The notes under the pieces were generated by a model. That model was not told the DNA's origin. It was given only the letters and a program-made list of their open reading frames with translations, and did not search any database. Position numbers and translations under genes: made by a program. This document shows, in pieces, positions 40,505 through 49,064 of a stretch of DNA of 58,730 nt. Each line of letters starts with the position of its first letter. The stretch's first letter is position 1. The DNA comes from Streptomyces sp. CoH27 (GTDB lineage Bacteria > Actinomycetota > Actinomycetes > Streptomycetales > Streptomycetaceae): contig NZ_JAIQYY010000010.1 of NCBI RefSeq assembly GCF_020181035.1, forward strand, positions 232,321 to 291,050. The letters run 5' to 3'.

Positions 40505-41005
40505 TCAGTCGGCCGGGCGCTCGATCAGATGGCGGAACGCGTCCAGGTTGCGCGTGGACTCGCCCCGGGACACCCGCCAGGCGTACTCCTTGCGGATGGA
40601 GGAGGCGAAGCCCATCTCCAGCAGGGTGTTGAAGGCGCCGTCGGCCGCTTCCAGGACCTGGCCGAGAAGGCGGTCGATCTCGTCGGGGGTGACGGAGGCG
40701 AGGGGGAGGCGGGCGGTGACGTAGATGTCGCCGAGGCGGTCCACGGCGTAACTGACGCCGTACAGCTTGAGGTTGCGCTCCAGGAGCCAGCGGTGGACGC
40801 CGGGCTCGTTCTCGTCGGGGTGGCGGACGACGAAGGCGTTCAGGGACAGCGAGTGGCGGCCCACCAGGAAGGAGACCGTCGTGGACAGCTTGCGGGTGCC
40901 GGGGAGTTTGACCACGTAGTTCCCGGGCTCGGGGCTCTCCCACTCCAGTTCGGCGTCCTTGAGGGCACCTTCGAGGATCCGCCCCGCCTTCTCCACATCA
41001 CCCAT
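40505..41005 (-). CDS. YbjN-domain protein
   Basis: A 166-residue YbjN/DUF1790-like protein with the usual type III secretion chaperone-like alpha/beta fold. Conserved segments include LEWESPEPGNYVVKLPG, FVVRHPDENEPGVHRWLLER and RLGDIYVTARLPLASVTPDE. Members act as cytosolic chaperone-like proteins; no enzyme activity is known. ATG 41005 overlaps the 3' end of mshA by eight bases, so translation is coupled to the mycothiol glycosyltransferase, an association conserved in other actinobacteria (from memory, mycobacterial mshA is also followed by a YbjN gene). A role in mycothiol metabolism is therefore plausible but unproven. Confidence 0.93.
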   Translation of the reverse strand: MGDVEKAGRILEGALKDAELEWESPEPGNYVVKLPGTRKLSTTVSFLVGRHSLSLNAFVVRHPDENEPGVHRWLLERNLKLYGVSYAVDRLGDIYVTARLPLASVTPDEIDRLLGQVLEAADGAFNTLLEMGFASSIRKEYAWRVSRGESTRNLDAFRHLIERPAD

Positions 41006-42335
41006 GGGGGGAGCGTACGCGACGACGGTGGGACTGGGTCGCGGCCGTGTAGACCTCGGCGGTGGCGGCGGCCGCCGTGTCCCAGCCGAAGCACTGGGCG
41101 TGGCGAGCCGCGGCCTGGCCCATGCTCGTCGCGAGGGACGGCTCGTCGGCGAAACGGCGCAGCACGCGCGCGTAGTCCGCTGGGTTGTGGCCCTGGACCA
41201 GGAAGCCGGTCTCGCCGTCCTGTACGGCCACCGGGAGACCGCCGACGGACGCCGCCAGCACCGGCGTACCGGCCGCCTGCGCCTCTATGGCGACCAGCCC
41301 GAAGGACTCGCTGTACGACGGCATGACCAGCACGGACGCGGCCCGGAACCAGTCCGCGAGCTGTTCCTGGCCGACCGGCGGGCGGAACCGTACGACGTCC
41401 GCGATGCCCAGGCGTGCGGCCAGTTTCTGCAGGCCCTCCGGCTTGGCCAGGCCGCTGCCGCTCGGGCCGCCGACGATCGGCACGAGGATGCGGGAGCGCA
41501 GCCCCGGGCGTTCGTCCAGCAACACCGCCACCGCGCGCAACAACACGTCCGGAGCCTTCAGGGGCTGTATGCGGCCCGCGAAGAGCGGGATCAGGGCGTC
41601 CTGGGGCAGGCCCAGACGGAGGCGGGCGGCGGCGCGGCCGTCGGCCGGGCGGAAGCGGTCGAGGTTCACGCCGGGGTGGACCACGGCGACCTTGGCGGGG
41701 TCGGCCGCGTAGTGCCGGACCAGCTCGTCGGCCTCCTCGTCCGTGTTGGCGATGAGCCGGTCGGCGGCGGCCACGATCTGGGTCTCGCCGATGACGCGGG
41801 CGGCGGGCTCGGGCGTGTCGCCGTCGGCCAGGTTGGCGTTCTTGACCTTGGCCATGGTGTGCATGGCGTGCACCAGGGGCACGCCCCAGCGCTGGGCGGC
41901 GAGCCAGCCGACGTGGCCGGAGAGCCAGTAGTGGGAGTGGACGAGGTCGTAGTAGCCGGGGCGGTGGCCGGCCCAGGCCTGCATCACGCCGTGCGTGAAG
42001 GCGCACAGCTGGGCGGGCAGGTCCTCCTTGGCGAGGCCTTCGTACGGCCCCGCGTCGACATGGCGCACGAGGACGCCCGGGGCCAGCTGGACGGTGGGGG
42101 CGAGGCCGCCGGAGGTGGCGCGGGTGAAGATCTCGACCTCGATGCCCTGCGCGGCGAGGCGCTGGGCCAGCTCCACGATGTAGACGTTCATGCCGCCGGC
42201 GTCGCCGGTGCCGGGCTGGTGGAGCGGGGACGTGTGCACGGAGAGCATGGCGACCCGGCGGGGTCGGCGGTGCAGCCGGAGCCGGGGGGAGGCGGCCGGG
42301 GAGCGTCGCCCGAGCCTGCTGACGTACTGGCTCAC
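40998..42335 (-). CDS. mshA: MshA, D-inositol 3-phosphate glycosyltransferase
   Basis: A 445-residue GT4 enzyme that makes the first committed mycothiol intermediate by transferring GlcNAc from UDP-GlcNAc to inositol 3-phosphate. The GT-B fold shows the N-terminal loop HTSPLHQPGTGDAGGMNVYI, the catalytic-region HSHYWLSGHVGWLA, and the C-terminal nucleotide-sugar motif PSYSESFGLVAIEAQAAGTP with the E(x7)E arrangement. GTG 42335 has AAGGAGG nine bases upstream and gives VSQYVSRLGRR, typical of Streptomyces MshA; a TTG at 42434 would add residues without coding bias. It is translationally coupled to the YbjN gene. Mycothiol is the main thiol of actinobacteria. Confidence 0.96.
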   Translation of the reverse strand: MSQYVSRLGRRSPAASPRLRLHRRPRRVAMLSVHTSPLHQPGTGDAGGMNVYIVELAQRLAAQGIEVEIFTRATSGGLAPTVQLAPGVLVRHVDAGPYEGLAKEDLPAQLCAFTHGVMQAWAGHRPGYYDLVHSHYWLSGHVGWLAAQRWGVPLVHAMHTMAKVKNANLADGDTPEPAARVIGETQIVAAADRLIANTDEEADELVRHYAADPAKVAVVHPGVNLDRFRPADGRAAARLRLGLPQDALIPLFAGRIQPLKAPDVLLRAVAVLLDERPGLRSRILVPIVGGPSGSGLAKPEGLQKLAARLGIADVVRFRPPVGQEQLADWFRAASVLVMPSYSESFGLVAIEAQAAGTPVLAASVGGLPVAVQDGETGFLVQGHNPADYARVLRRFADEPSLATSMGQAAARHAQCFGWDTAAAATAEVYTAATQSHRRRVRSPHG

Positions 42336-42550
42336 CGTGGCGTTCCTCCTTACTGCGGGCATGCCGGACGGAGGTCCGGGCTCGGCCTCCGAGGGAGTCA
42401 ACAGCGGCCGGGCGTCCCGCCATTTCCCGATCAAGCGGCTTTACTCAATCATGACCCGTGGTCGATCAACCGTTCGGGGGCGGTGGCGGGGGTGCTTGAC
42501 CCGCTAAGAGGAGACCCTTGGACCAGCCTTGACCTGCACCGATACAACCT

Positions 42551-42580
42551 TTGACAGGACACGGCCAGCCCCGGTACACG
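42551..42580 (+). promoter_or_regulatory. Candidate promoter of the LAxTG gene
   Basis: TTGACA (42551) and TACACG (42575) are 18 bases apart, a good housekeeping-type promoter, placing the transcript start some 40 bases before GTG 42628. Confidence 0.55.
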
Positions 42581-42627
42581 CTTCCTCGTCGGATGCCACT
42601 CCCCCTCACCGAACCCCGAGGACCAGC

Positions 42628-43362
42628 GTGTTCCGTTCCCGTCACCTCACCAGGGCGGCTCGTGCCGTCGGCACGTCAGCCGCCGCGGCCGCGCTCTCCG
42701 TCGCCGCCGCCCAGACCGCGCTCGCCTGCAGCATCGCCGACTTCTCCGCCGCCCCCGCCTGCGACAGCTCGGGCAAGCCGGTCGTCCGGGTCACCGACAA
42801 GGACCCCTCCGGCACGCCGGCCACGCTCACCCTGAAAATCGAGCTGAGCGCCCCCGGTGGGGAGCGGGACCTCGACACGCAGACGATCCAGCACCCGACG
42901 GCGCAGGGCGTCAGCGTCGATCTGCATCCCCTGACCTGGAACGCCGGACAGACCTACGTGATCCACGTCAAGGCGGGCGACAGCGTCGACGAGGACCTCA
43001 AGCCCCCGGTGGTCGTACCGGACAACTTCACCTGCGCCCCCGCCGGCGGCTCCTTCTCGGCCTCCCCGACGCCGACCGCCCCCGCGTCCTCGGCGCCCAC
43101 CGCTCCCGCGTCCTCGGCGCCCACCGCTCCCGCGTCCTCGGCGCCGTCCGCCACCCCGGCCCCGGTGCACAGCGGCGGTGGCACGGCCGCCTCGCCCGTG
43201 GCGAGCAGCGCCCCGTCGCCCGCGGGCGGCGGTACGCACCTCGCCTCGACCGGCGCCTCCGGCAACACCCCGCTGATCGCCGGCGCGGCAGCTGCGCTGG
43301 TCCTCGCGGGCGCCGGCATCGTCACAGCCCTGCGCCGCCGCACGGCAGGCCGCGCCGGCTGA
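42628..43362 (+). CDS. LAxTG cell-wall-anchored surface protein
   Basis: A 244-residue exported protein. GTG 42628 has GAGGA six bases upstream and starts a signal peptide (RAARAVGTSAAAAALSVAAA, cleavage near ALACS). The external domain of about 110 residues is followed by a Pro/Ala/Ser linker with three copies of a 24-base repeat (APTAPASS). The sorting signal LASTG at 205-209, a hydrophobic segment and RRR tail mark it as a substrate of class E sortase, which links it to peptidoglycan. The ligand-binding role of the external domain is unknown. Sortase genes are not present in the window. Confidence 0.92.
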   Translation: MFRSRHLTRAARAVGTSAAAAALSVAAAQTALACSIADFSAAPACDSSGKPVVRVTDKDPSGTPATLTLKIELSAPGGERDLDTQTIQHPTAQGVSVDLHPLTWNAGQTYVIHVKAGDSVDEDLKPPVVVPDNFTCAPAGGSFSASPTPTAPASSAPTAPASSAPTAPASSAPSATPAPVHSGGGTAASPVASSAPSPAGGGTHLASTGASGNTPLIAGAAAALVLAGAGIVTALRRRTAGRAG

Positions 43363-43381
43363 GCCCGGCATCCGGCTGGGC

Positions 43382-43425
43382 AAGCCGCTCCGACTGGCTG
43401 CGGTACCGGGCCTGAGGAGCGGCTT
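43382..43425 (+). terminator. Possible terminator with large loop
   Basis: AAGCCGCTCC and GGAGCGGCTT are perfect arms around 24 bases, 19 bases after the LAxTG gene stop. The loop is large for an efficient terminator. Confidence 0.45.
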
Positions 43426-43483
43426 CCCGCCGCCTCAGGCACCCGGCCGGGGAACTGTGCCCGCGCCTCTTACCCTCGTAGGC

Positions 43484-44333
43484 ATGACAGCCCGCGCAGC
43501 GACCCTCCCCCACTCTCGGCTTCGCTCAAGCGGGGGGACCCCCGTCGTGGGAACGGTGACGCGCGGGACGACCAATCCCAATCGGCTGCGGCGTATGGAC
43601 CGCTGGATCGCCGCCACGCACGGGGCGGAGCTGCGTCGCGCCGAGGACCCGCTGGCGGTCGACCTCGGATACGGCGCCGCGCCCTGGACCGCCGTCGAGC
43701 TGCTCGGCCGGCTGCGGACCGCCGCGCCGCGCGCGCGTGTGGTCGGTGTCGAGATCGAGCCGGAGCGGGTCGCGGCGGCCGAGCCGTACGCGCGGGAGGG
43801 GCTCGCCTTCCGGCACGGCGGGTTCGAGATCCCCGTCCCGGGGCGCCCGGTGCTCGTGCGGGCCGCCAATGTGCTGCGCCAGTACGACGAGGACCAGGTC
43901 GCCGCCGTCTGGGAGCGGCTGCGCGCGCGGCTCGCCCCGGCCGGCGCCGGTTCGCGCGGCGGGCTGCTGGTCGAGGGGACGTGCGACGAGATCGGCCGGC
44001 GGCATGTGTGGGTCGCGCTCGGCCCGGAGGGGCCGCGGACCGTGACCTTCGCGACGCGGCTCGGCTCGCTGGAGCAGCCGTCCGACCTCGCCGAGCGGTT
44101 GCCGAAGGCGCTGATCCACCGCAACGTACCCGGCGAGCCGGTGCACGCCTTCCTGCGCGACTTCGACCGCGCCTGGGCCGCCGCCGCGCCCTACGCCTCC
44201 TACGGCGCCCGCCAGCGCTGGCTGCGCGCGGTACGGGACCTGACGGCCGACTGGCCGGTGACGGACTCCCCGGCCCGCTGGCGGCAGGGCGAAGTGACGG
44301 TGGCGTGGGAGGCGTTGGCGCCGCGCGGCCGCT

Positions 44334-44335
<2 letters not shown>
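43484..44335 (+). CDS. Class I SAM-dependent methyltransferase-like protein
   Basis: A 283-residue protein. The Rossmann-type SAM site shows LAVDLGYGAAPWTAVELLGRL (motif I with an acidic residue before GYG), then RVVGVEIEPERVAAAEPYA (motif II). The later strand and helix regions are ordinary. The methyl acceptor cannot be inferred. ATG 43484 has TACCCT seven bases upstream and no ribosome site. Residues 11-22 (PHSRLRSSGGTP) are encoded by a widespread repeat, which lengthens the N-terminus. The stop codon overlaps the first copy of a heptamer array. It is followed by the NlpC/P60 gene. Confidence 0.88.
43507..43543. repeat. Streptomyces REP-like sequence inside the methyltransferase gene
   Basis: CCCCACTCTCGGCTTCGCTC followed by AAGCGGGGGGACCCCC is, from memory, a repeat found in many Streptomyces genomes between genes. 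Here it lies in frame inside codons 9-20 of the methyltransferase, and GCTT...AAGC gives it hairpin potential. Confidence 0.6.
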
Positions 44336-44466
<131 letters not shown>

Positions 44467-44571
44467 CAGGAACGATCTCTGCGCGTCGTTCGTCACACCG
44501 GCGGGGAGATCGTCATGCCGGGGCCGGCAAGGGGGGACAGGAGAGAGCACCTGCCTCTGTCGCTTTTCGCC

Positions 44572-44600
44572 GTGACGTGGCACGATCCCCCAGATACGGT
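44572..44600 (+). promoter_or_regulatory. Candidate promoter of the NlpC/P60 gene
   Basis: GTGACG (44572) and TACGGT (44595) are exactly 17 bases apart, fitting a Streptomyces housekeeping promoter, about 40 bases before ATG 44638. Confidence 0.55.
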
Positions 44601-44637
44601 AAGTTACTGACGGTAAATCAGTTTGGGGGTACGGGTG

Positions 44638-45735
44638 ATGGGCTGGGGCAAGCGCGGCATCCTGACGGCCGCCGTGACCGTGGTCTGCGCGGTGACCGCG
44701 CTGGCGGTACCCGGCACGGCCTTCGCCGCCCCGGTACCGACACCGAGTACGTCCCCTTCCCCGGCCCCCTCCCCTTCGCCGTCCTCGACTCCCGCGCCCA
44801 GCAAGGACCTTGAGAAGGTCCGCGAGAAGCTCGACGGGCTGTATCACGACGCGGCCGTCGCCACCGACGCCTACAACGCGGCCGAGGAGAAGGCCAAGAA
44901 ACAGTCCGCCGAGATCGTCGCGCTGGCGAAGAAGATCGTCGAGGGGCAGGAGAAGCTCGACCGGCTCAAGGACCAGGCGGGCGCGGCGGCCCGCGAGCAG
45001 TACCGCACCGGAGGCATCCCGCCCACCGCCCAGTTCCTGCTCAGCGACGACCCGGCCCAGGTGCTCGACGGCGCCGGGCTGGTGCTCCAGGGCCAGCGGG
45101 CGACGAGGGACCTGATCGGCGAACTGGCCCGCACCCAGAACGACTTGCAGGCGTACGCCGACGACGCCGCCGAGCAGTGGCAGAAGCTGGACACCGAGCG
45201 CAAGGCGAAGGCCGCCGCCAAGAAGAAGATCGAGCAGCAGATCTCCGCCGCCAAGAAGCTGGAGTCCGAGCTGGCGAAGAGAGACCAGGAGCGGCTGCGG
45301 CAGCTGGAGGACCAGGCTGCGCTGAAGGCGCAGACCACCTGGCTGGACACCGGCATCCTCCAGGAGATCAACGGCAAGGCCTCCGAGCAGGGCAAGAAAG
45401 CCGTCGCGTTCGCCACCGCCCAGCTCGGCAAGCCGTACGTCTGGGGCGCCGAGGGCCCGGAGTCGTACGACTGCTCGGGCCTGACCTCCCAGGCCTGGGC
45501 GGCGGCCGGCCGGCCCATCCCGCGCACCTCGCAGGAGCAGTGGCAGCAGCTGAAGCACATCGACATCAAGGACATGCGGCCCGGCGACCTCATCCTCTAC
45601 TTCACCGACGCCAGCCATGTCGCCCTCTACATCGGCGACGGCGCGATCATCCAGGCCCCGCGCCCGGGCCGGAACGTGACGATCGCGGGCGCCGGCTCGA
45701 TGCCGATCCTGGGGGTCGTACGGCCCGACGCATAG
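44638..45735 (+). CDS. Secreted NlpC/P60 endopeptidase with coiled coil
   Basis: A 365-residue exported peptidoglycan hydrolase. ATG 44638 (GGGGG eight bases upstream) begins a signal peptide ending near AFAAP. A Pro/Ser linker and a long coiled-coil region (about 55-235, LEKVREKLDGLYHDAA onward) precede the catalytic NlpC/P60 domain (about 255-365). The nucleophile is Cys279 in SYDCSGLTSQAW and the His is His327 in DASHVALYIGDG. It cleaves cross-links in the wall, like RipA and CwlO-type enzymes whose coiled coil contacts FtsEX. FtsEX is not encoded here. A perfect palindrome follows the gene. Confidence 0.95.
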   Translation: MGWGKRGILTAAVTVVCAVTALAVPGTAFAAPVPTPSTSPSPAPSPSPSSTPAPSKDLEKVREKLDGLYHDAAVATDAYNAAEEKAKKQSAEIVALAKKIVEGQEKLDRLKDQAGAAAREQYRTGGIPPTAQFLLSDDPAQVLDGAGLVLQGQRATRDLIGELARTQNDLQAYADDAAEQWQKLDTERKAKAAAKKKIEQQISAAKKLESELAKRDQERLRQLEDQAALKAQTTWLDTGILQEINGKASEQGKKAVAFATAQLGKPYVWGAEGPESYDCSGLTSQAWAAAGRPIPRTSQEQWQQLKHIDIKDMRPGDLILYFTDASHVALYIGDGAIIQAPRPGRNVTIAGAGSMPILGVVRPDA

Positions 45736-45753
45736 CCCGCACGGAGGGGCGGG

Positions 45754-45781
45754 CGGTGACACGGGTCACGTGACCCACCGC
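45754..45781. promoter_or_regulatory. Hairpin with GGGTCACGTGACCC palindrome
   Basis: GGGTCACGTGACCC (45763-45776) is a perfect 14-base palindrome enclosed by GCGGT and ACCGC. It lies 19 bases after the NlpC/P60 stop and before the PP2C gene, so it could be a terminator or an operator. Confidence 0.5.
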
Positions 45782-46012
45782 ACGCCCAACTCCGGATCAA
45801 ACCCCGGCAGGACGTGAGCTTCGTCATTCCGGGTGGTCCGGCGCCCTGTCCAACTGCGGTACGGAACGCGGCATATGACGGCGGCCTGCGCGGGAGCGAC
45901 GCGGCTCACACCATTCCATCGGGACGGGCAATGCCGCTATGGTCACCCGTCGGTGGCTTCGAGACCCTCGGCGCCGCCCATGCCCTCGGGGGGAGGGAAG
46001 GAACCCAAGACG

Positions 46013-47323
46013 ATGCCCGTACCCATACCGCGGCAGAGAGCGATCCCGGCCGCGGAGAGTGGTCAGGCTGAGGCCGCCTCCACAGTCGGCGGCCCCCTCA
46101 AGGAAGAGGCCCACCTGGCCCACCGCGACGCCACGCCCACGAGCGGCACCGGCACCACGCTCACCCTGCTGCTGATCGAGGACGATCCGGCCGGCTCGCC
46201 GATCGTGCCCGAACTGCTGGACGCGTCCGGCAAGCCGATCCGCGTGCGCACCGCCCGCAACCTCACCGAGGCCGAGCGGCTGCTCACCGACGATGTCCAC
46301 TGCATCCTGCTGGACCTCGCCCTGCCCGCGCCGGGCGGCAGCGACGCCGACGACGAGCTGGCCGTGCTCAAGCACGTGCTCCGGCTCGCGCCCCGGCACG
46401 CCGTGCTCGCGCTGACCGCCTCCGCCGACGCCGAGCGCGGCGCCGAGGCCGTGCGCGTGGGCGCCCAGGACTATCTCTTCCGGGACGAGCTGGACGGCCG
46501 GCTGCTCAGCCGCGCCATCCGGTACGCGGTGGAGCGGAAACGTTCCGACACCGCCGAGCGGCGGCTGGCCGAGGGCCGGCTGCGCGCGCAGGAGAACCGC
46601 CGGCTGGAGCGCGGGCTGCTGCCCACGCCCCTGCTGGACGGCTCCTCGCTGCGCTTCGCCGCCCGCTACCGCCCCGGCCGCTCGCGGGCCCTGCTCGGCG
46701 GCGACTTCTACGACGCCGTCCGCACACCCGACGGCACGGTGCACGCCATGATCGGTGACGTCTGCGGCCACGGCCCGGACGAGGCCGCGCTCGGCGTGGA
46801 GCTGCGCATCGCCTGGCGTGCGCTGACGCTGGCCGGGCTGTGCGGGGACGAGCTGCTGGGCACGCTGCAACAGGTGCTGGAGCACGAGCGCGCCGACGAG
46901 GAGATCTTCGCGACGCTGTGCACGGTGGACATCGCGCCGGACGGGCGGAGTGCGGGCCTGTGCCTGGCCGGGCACCCGGCGCCGCTGCTCGCCCGTCCCG
47001 GGCGGGACGCGCAACTGCTGCCGTACGACAACAACGGGCCCGCGCTCGGGCTGCTGCCCGGGGCCCGGTGGCCGCGGATGCAGGTGGAGCTCGGGGCCGA
47101 GTGGAGTCTGATGCTCTACACCGACGGGCTGATCGAGGGCCGGGTCGGTGCGGGCGGTGAGCGTCTGGGGCAGGACGGGATGGTGTCGATGATCCGCCGG
47201 CAGCTCTCCGAGGGGCTGCGGGGGGAGGCGCTGTTGCGGGCCGCGGTCACCGAGGTCCGTGAGCTCAATGGGGGCGAGCTGACGGACGACGTGGCTGTGG
47301 TGTTGCTGGACAGGACGTCGTAG
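46013..47323 (+). CDS. Response-regulator-like PP2C (SpoIIE) phosphatase
   Basis: A 436-residue regulator. A receiver-like domain (about 50-170) has the acidic pair IEDD, phosphoacceptor-type Asp101 in CILLDLALP, but Arg157 in place of the conserved Lys (YLFRDEL), so phosphorylation signalling may be altered. A short helical linker leads to a PPM/SpoIIE phosphatase domain (about 200-436) with metal-binding GGDFYD, GDVCGHGPDEAAL and the last Asp in ELTDDVAVV. Such proteins dephosphorylate anti-anti-sigma factors and link two-component or stress input to sigma factor release. ATG 46013 has GGAAGGA about ten bases upstream; the frame open upstream lacks coding bias. Confidence 0.9.
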   Translation: MPVPIPRQRAIPAAESGQAEAASTVGGPLKEEAHLAHRDATPTSGTGTTLTLLLIEDDPAGSPIVPELLDASGKPIRVRTARNLTEAERLLTDDVHCILLDLALPAPGGSDADDELAVLKHVLRLAPRHAVLALTASADAERGAEAVRVGAQDYLFRDELDGRLLSRAIRYAVERKRSDTAERRLAEGRLRAQENRRLERGLLPTPLLDGSSLRFAARYRPGRSRALLGGDFYDAVRTPDGTVHAMIGDVCGHGPDEAALGVELRIAWRALTLAGLCGDELLGTLQQVLEHERADEEIFATLCTVDIAPDGRSAGLCLAGHPAPLLARPGRDAQLLPYDNNGPALGLLPGARWPRMQVELGAEWSLMLYTDGLIEGRVGAGGERLGQDGMVSMIRRQLSEGLRGEALLRAAVTEVRELNGGELTDDVAVVLLDRTS

Positions 47324-47337
47324 GCGAAGTCCCGTCG

Positions 47338-47396
47338 GCGCCCCTCGGTCAGCTGTCAGCCATCAGCTGTGAGCCGTCAGCTGACTCCAGGGGCGC
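47338..47396. terminator. Terminator between PP2C and DUF2516 genes
   Basis: GCGCCCCT and AGGGGCGC pair around a branched loop that includes several CAGCTG copies, followed on the plus strand by TCTTTT. It can serve the two convergent genes. Confidence 0.75.
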
Positions 47397-47401
47397 TCTT
47401 T

Positions 47402-47752
47402 TCAGCGGCCCCCGTTGTACGGGCCGTACGGGCCGTCGCTGCTGCTTCCCCTGCCCCGGCGGCGGAAGCCGCCCCGGCCGCCCCGCCCGCCGGAGACCTG
47501 CTGGAGGGCCGGGCGGACGTCGACGAAGAAGACGATCGTGGCGACCAGGCCCGCGAGCTGGAGGAACAGCATGGGCACGAAGAGGTTCACGCCCACCGCC
47601 ACGCCCAGGATGATCAGCCAGAAGCCCTTGTTCTGCTTGTCCGCGGCGCGGTAGGCGTCCTCGCGGAAGATCGCGGCCATCACGAACGCCACGATGGCGA
47701 ACGCCAGCATGGCCGTGAAGATCAGCCACATCACTCCGCCGACTGCAGTCAT
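47402..47752 (-). CDS. DUF2516-family membrane protein
   Basis: A 116-residue membrane protein with three hydrophobic stretches (GGVMWLIFTAMLAFAIVAFV, then FWLIILGVAVGVNLFVPMLF, then LAGLVATIVFFV), followed by a Gly/Arg-rich tail. Both size and pattern match actinobacterial DUF2516 proteins (mycobacterial Rv0476, by recollection). The function is unknown. ATG 47752 is chosen because the upstream hairpin at 47811-47841 would lie inside a longer gene. It follows the HbhA-like gene on the same strand, an order conserved between Streptomyces and mycobacteria, which suggests a shared role at the cell envelope. Confidence 0.9.
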   Translation of the reverse strand: MTAVGGVMWLIFTAMLAFAIVAFVMAAIFREDAYRAADKQNKGFWLIILGVAVGVNLFVPMLFLQLAGLVATIVFFVDVRPALQQVSGGRGGRGGFRRRGRGSSSDGPYGPYNGGR

Positions 47753-47810
47753 CAGCACAGTACCCACCACCCGAGTCGACTCGTCCGTACAGCCACCGTA
47801 CCCATACAAC

Positions 47811-47841
47811 GGGCCGGACACCCCGAAGGTGCCCGGCCCGG
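47811..47841 (-). terminator. Hairpin between the HbhA-like and DUF2516 genes
   Basis: CGGGCCGGACACC and GGTGCCCGGCCCG pair with one mismatch around CCGAA, 27 bases beyond the HbhA-like stop. It probably reduces transcription into the DUF2516 gene. Confidence 0.7.
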
Positions 47842-47867
47842 TAACGCTGTCGTCGCGTCGCCCGCGC

Positions 47868-48464
47868 TCACTTCGCCGGCGGCGTGGTCTTCTTCGCCGT
47901 GGTGCTCTTGCGCGGGGCCGGGGCCTTCCGGGCGGCCGGCTTCTTGTCCGCGGCGGGCTCGGACGTGGCCTCGGCGGGCTTCGGCTCGTCCTTGGCCCCG
48001 GCCTGCTCGGGCTCGCCCTCGACGGCGACGGCCAGTTCCTCGATGCCCTCGGCGGCCTCGCCTCGCCAGTGCTTCACGGTCTGCTCGCCGTGCTCGGCGA
48101 CCTTCTCATAGGTCTCGCGGGCCTTGACGGCGTACTCGGCGGCGACGCCGACGCCGCGCAGGGCGAGGTCCTGGGCCTGCTCGCCGAGCTTCTTCAGGTC
48201 CACGTCGAGAGTGCCGAGGAACTCGTTGACCTTCGTCTGGAGGGTCTCCTGCGCCTCCTTGGCGCGGGCGGCGGCCTTCTCCTGCACGGCCTTGGGGTCG
48301 GTGTTGCGCACGGCCTCGATGCGGGCCGGTGCCTCGGCGCGCAGCTGCTCGACCAGGGCGGGCACCTTCTTGGCCTGCTGGTAGGCGAGGTCGGCGGTGC
48401 CGGCGGCGAAGTAGAGCGGAGTCGGGTCGCTGAGGGTCTTGCGCAGGTCGTCGGTGATGGCCAT
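47868..48464 (-). CDS. HbhA-like coiled-coil protein with Lys/Pro/Ala tail
   Basis: A 198-residue protein with the plan of mycobacterial heparin-binding hemagglutinin. A long helical region (about 15-145) with coiled-coil features (AAARAKEAQETLQTKVNEFL) is followed by a tail rich in Lys, Pro and Ala (about 155-198, for example APRKSTTAKKTT) like the HbhA adhesin's glycan-binding end. It has no signal peptide, as HbhA also lacks one. Streptomyces does not infect hosts, so the tail probably binds wall polysaccharide, membrane or nucleic acid; this is inference. It is preceded by the XRE regulator and followed by the DUF2516 gene. Confidence 0.88.
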   Translation of the reverse strand: MAITDDLRKTLSDPTPLYFAAGTADLAYQQAKKVPALVEQLRAEAPARIEAVRNTDPKAVQEKAAARAKEAQETLQTKVNEFLGTLDVDLKKLGEQAQDLALRGVGVAAEYAVKARETYEKVAEHGEQTVKHWRGEAAEGIEELAVAVEGEPEQAGAKDEPKPAEATSEPAADKKPAARKAPAPRKSTTAKKTTPPAK

Positions 48465-48542
48465 GGTGTTCAGGTCCTCCCGGATTCGCGTTCGGCTGAG
48501 GTTGGTGTGGTCCGCGGTGGGGCGGCCGGCGCCCTGGTCCGG

Positions 48543-48971
48543 TTATCCGGCCGTCCGCCGCGGACCGGCATCGATATCGACATCGCCGGCATCGACTTCG
48601 GTATCGCTCATGTCTGCCGTACCGAGTCCGTTCTCCTTGCGGAAGGACTCGTAGATCTGGAGCAGCACCTGCTTCTGCCGCTCGTTGAGCGAGGGATCGG
48701 CGAGGATGACCGCCCGGGTCTCCACTTCGTCCAGGTCCCGCTCCGCGTCGAGGATGCCGGCGCGGACGTACAAGGTCTCGGCGGAGATGCGCAGGGCCTT
48801 GGCGACCTGCTGGAGCACCTCCGCGCTGGGCTTGCGCAGCCCGCGCTCGATCTGGCTCAGGTACGGATTGGACACCCCGGCGGCATCGGCGAGCTGCCGC
48901 AGCGACAGCTGGGCGTTCCGCCGCTGTTCGCGCAGGTACTCACCGAGGTTGCCGACGTTCAGCGATGCCAT
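48543..48971 (-). CDS. XRE-family HTH regulator (Rv0474-like)
   Basis: A 142-residue regulator. The Cro/C1-type helix-turn-helix covers about 10-65: EYLREQRRNAQLSLRQLADA, AGVSNPYLSQIERGLRKPS. The C-terminal part is helical and acidic and may dimerise (LNERQKQVLLQIYESFRKE). A perfect palindrome (49002-49021) lies just upstream, an ideal autoregulatory operator. The order HTH, HbhA-like, DUF2516 matches mycobacterial Rv0474-Rv0476. From memory, Rv0474 has been described as copper-responsive, but no cysteine is present here to support metal sensing. ATG 48971 has GGTGGAGG directly upstream. Confidence 0.92.
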   Translation of the reverse strand: MASLNVGNLGEYLREQRRNAQLSLRQLADAAGVSNPYLSQIERGLRKPSAEVLQQVAKALRISAETLYVRAGILDAERDLDEVETRAVILADPSLNERQKQVLLQIYESFRKENGLGTADMSDTEVDAGDVDIDAGPRRTAG

Positions 48972-49001
48972 GCCTCCACCTTGCCCCATCCCTGCTAACA
49001 A

Positions 49002-49021
49002 TTGCAAGCACCCGCTTGCAA
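49002..49021. promoter_or_regulatory. Perfect operator-like palindrome at the XRE gene
   Basis: TTGCAAGCACCCGCTTGCAA has perfect eight-base arms around ACCC. It lies 31 bases upstream of the XRE start, overlapping its probable -35 (TTGCAA), and 31 bases before the divergent VOC gene's -10. The XRE protein is the obvious candidate binder. Confidence 0.7.
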
Positions 49022-49064
49022 AAGTGTGTCGCACGGGTGGCGCGGGTGCCCTAGGGTGCCGATC

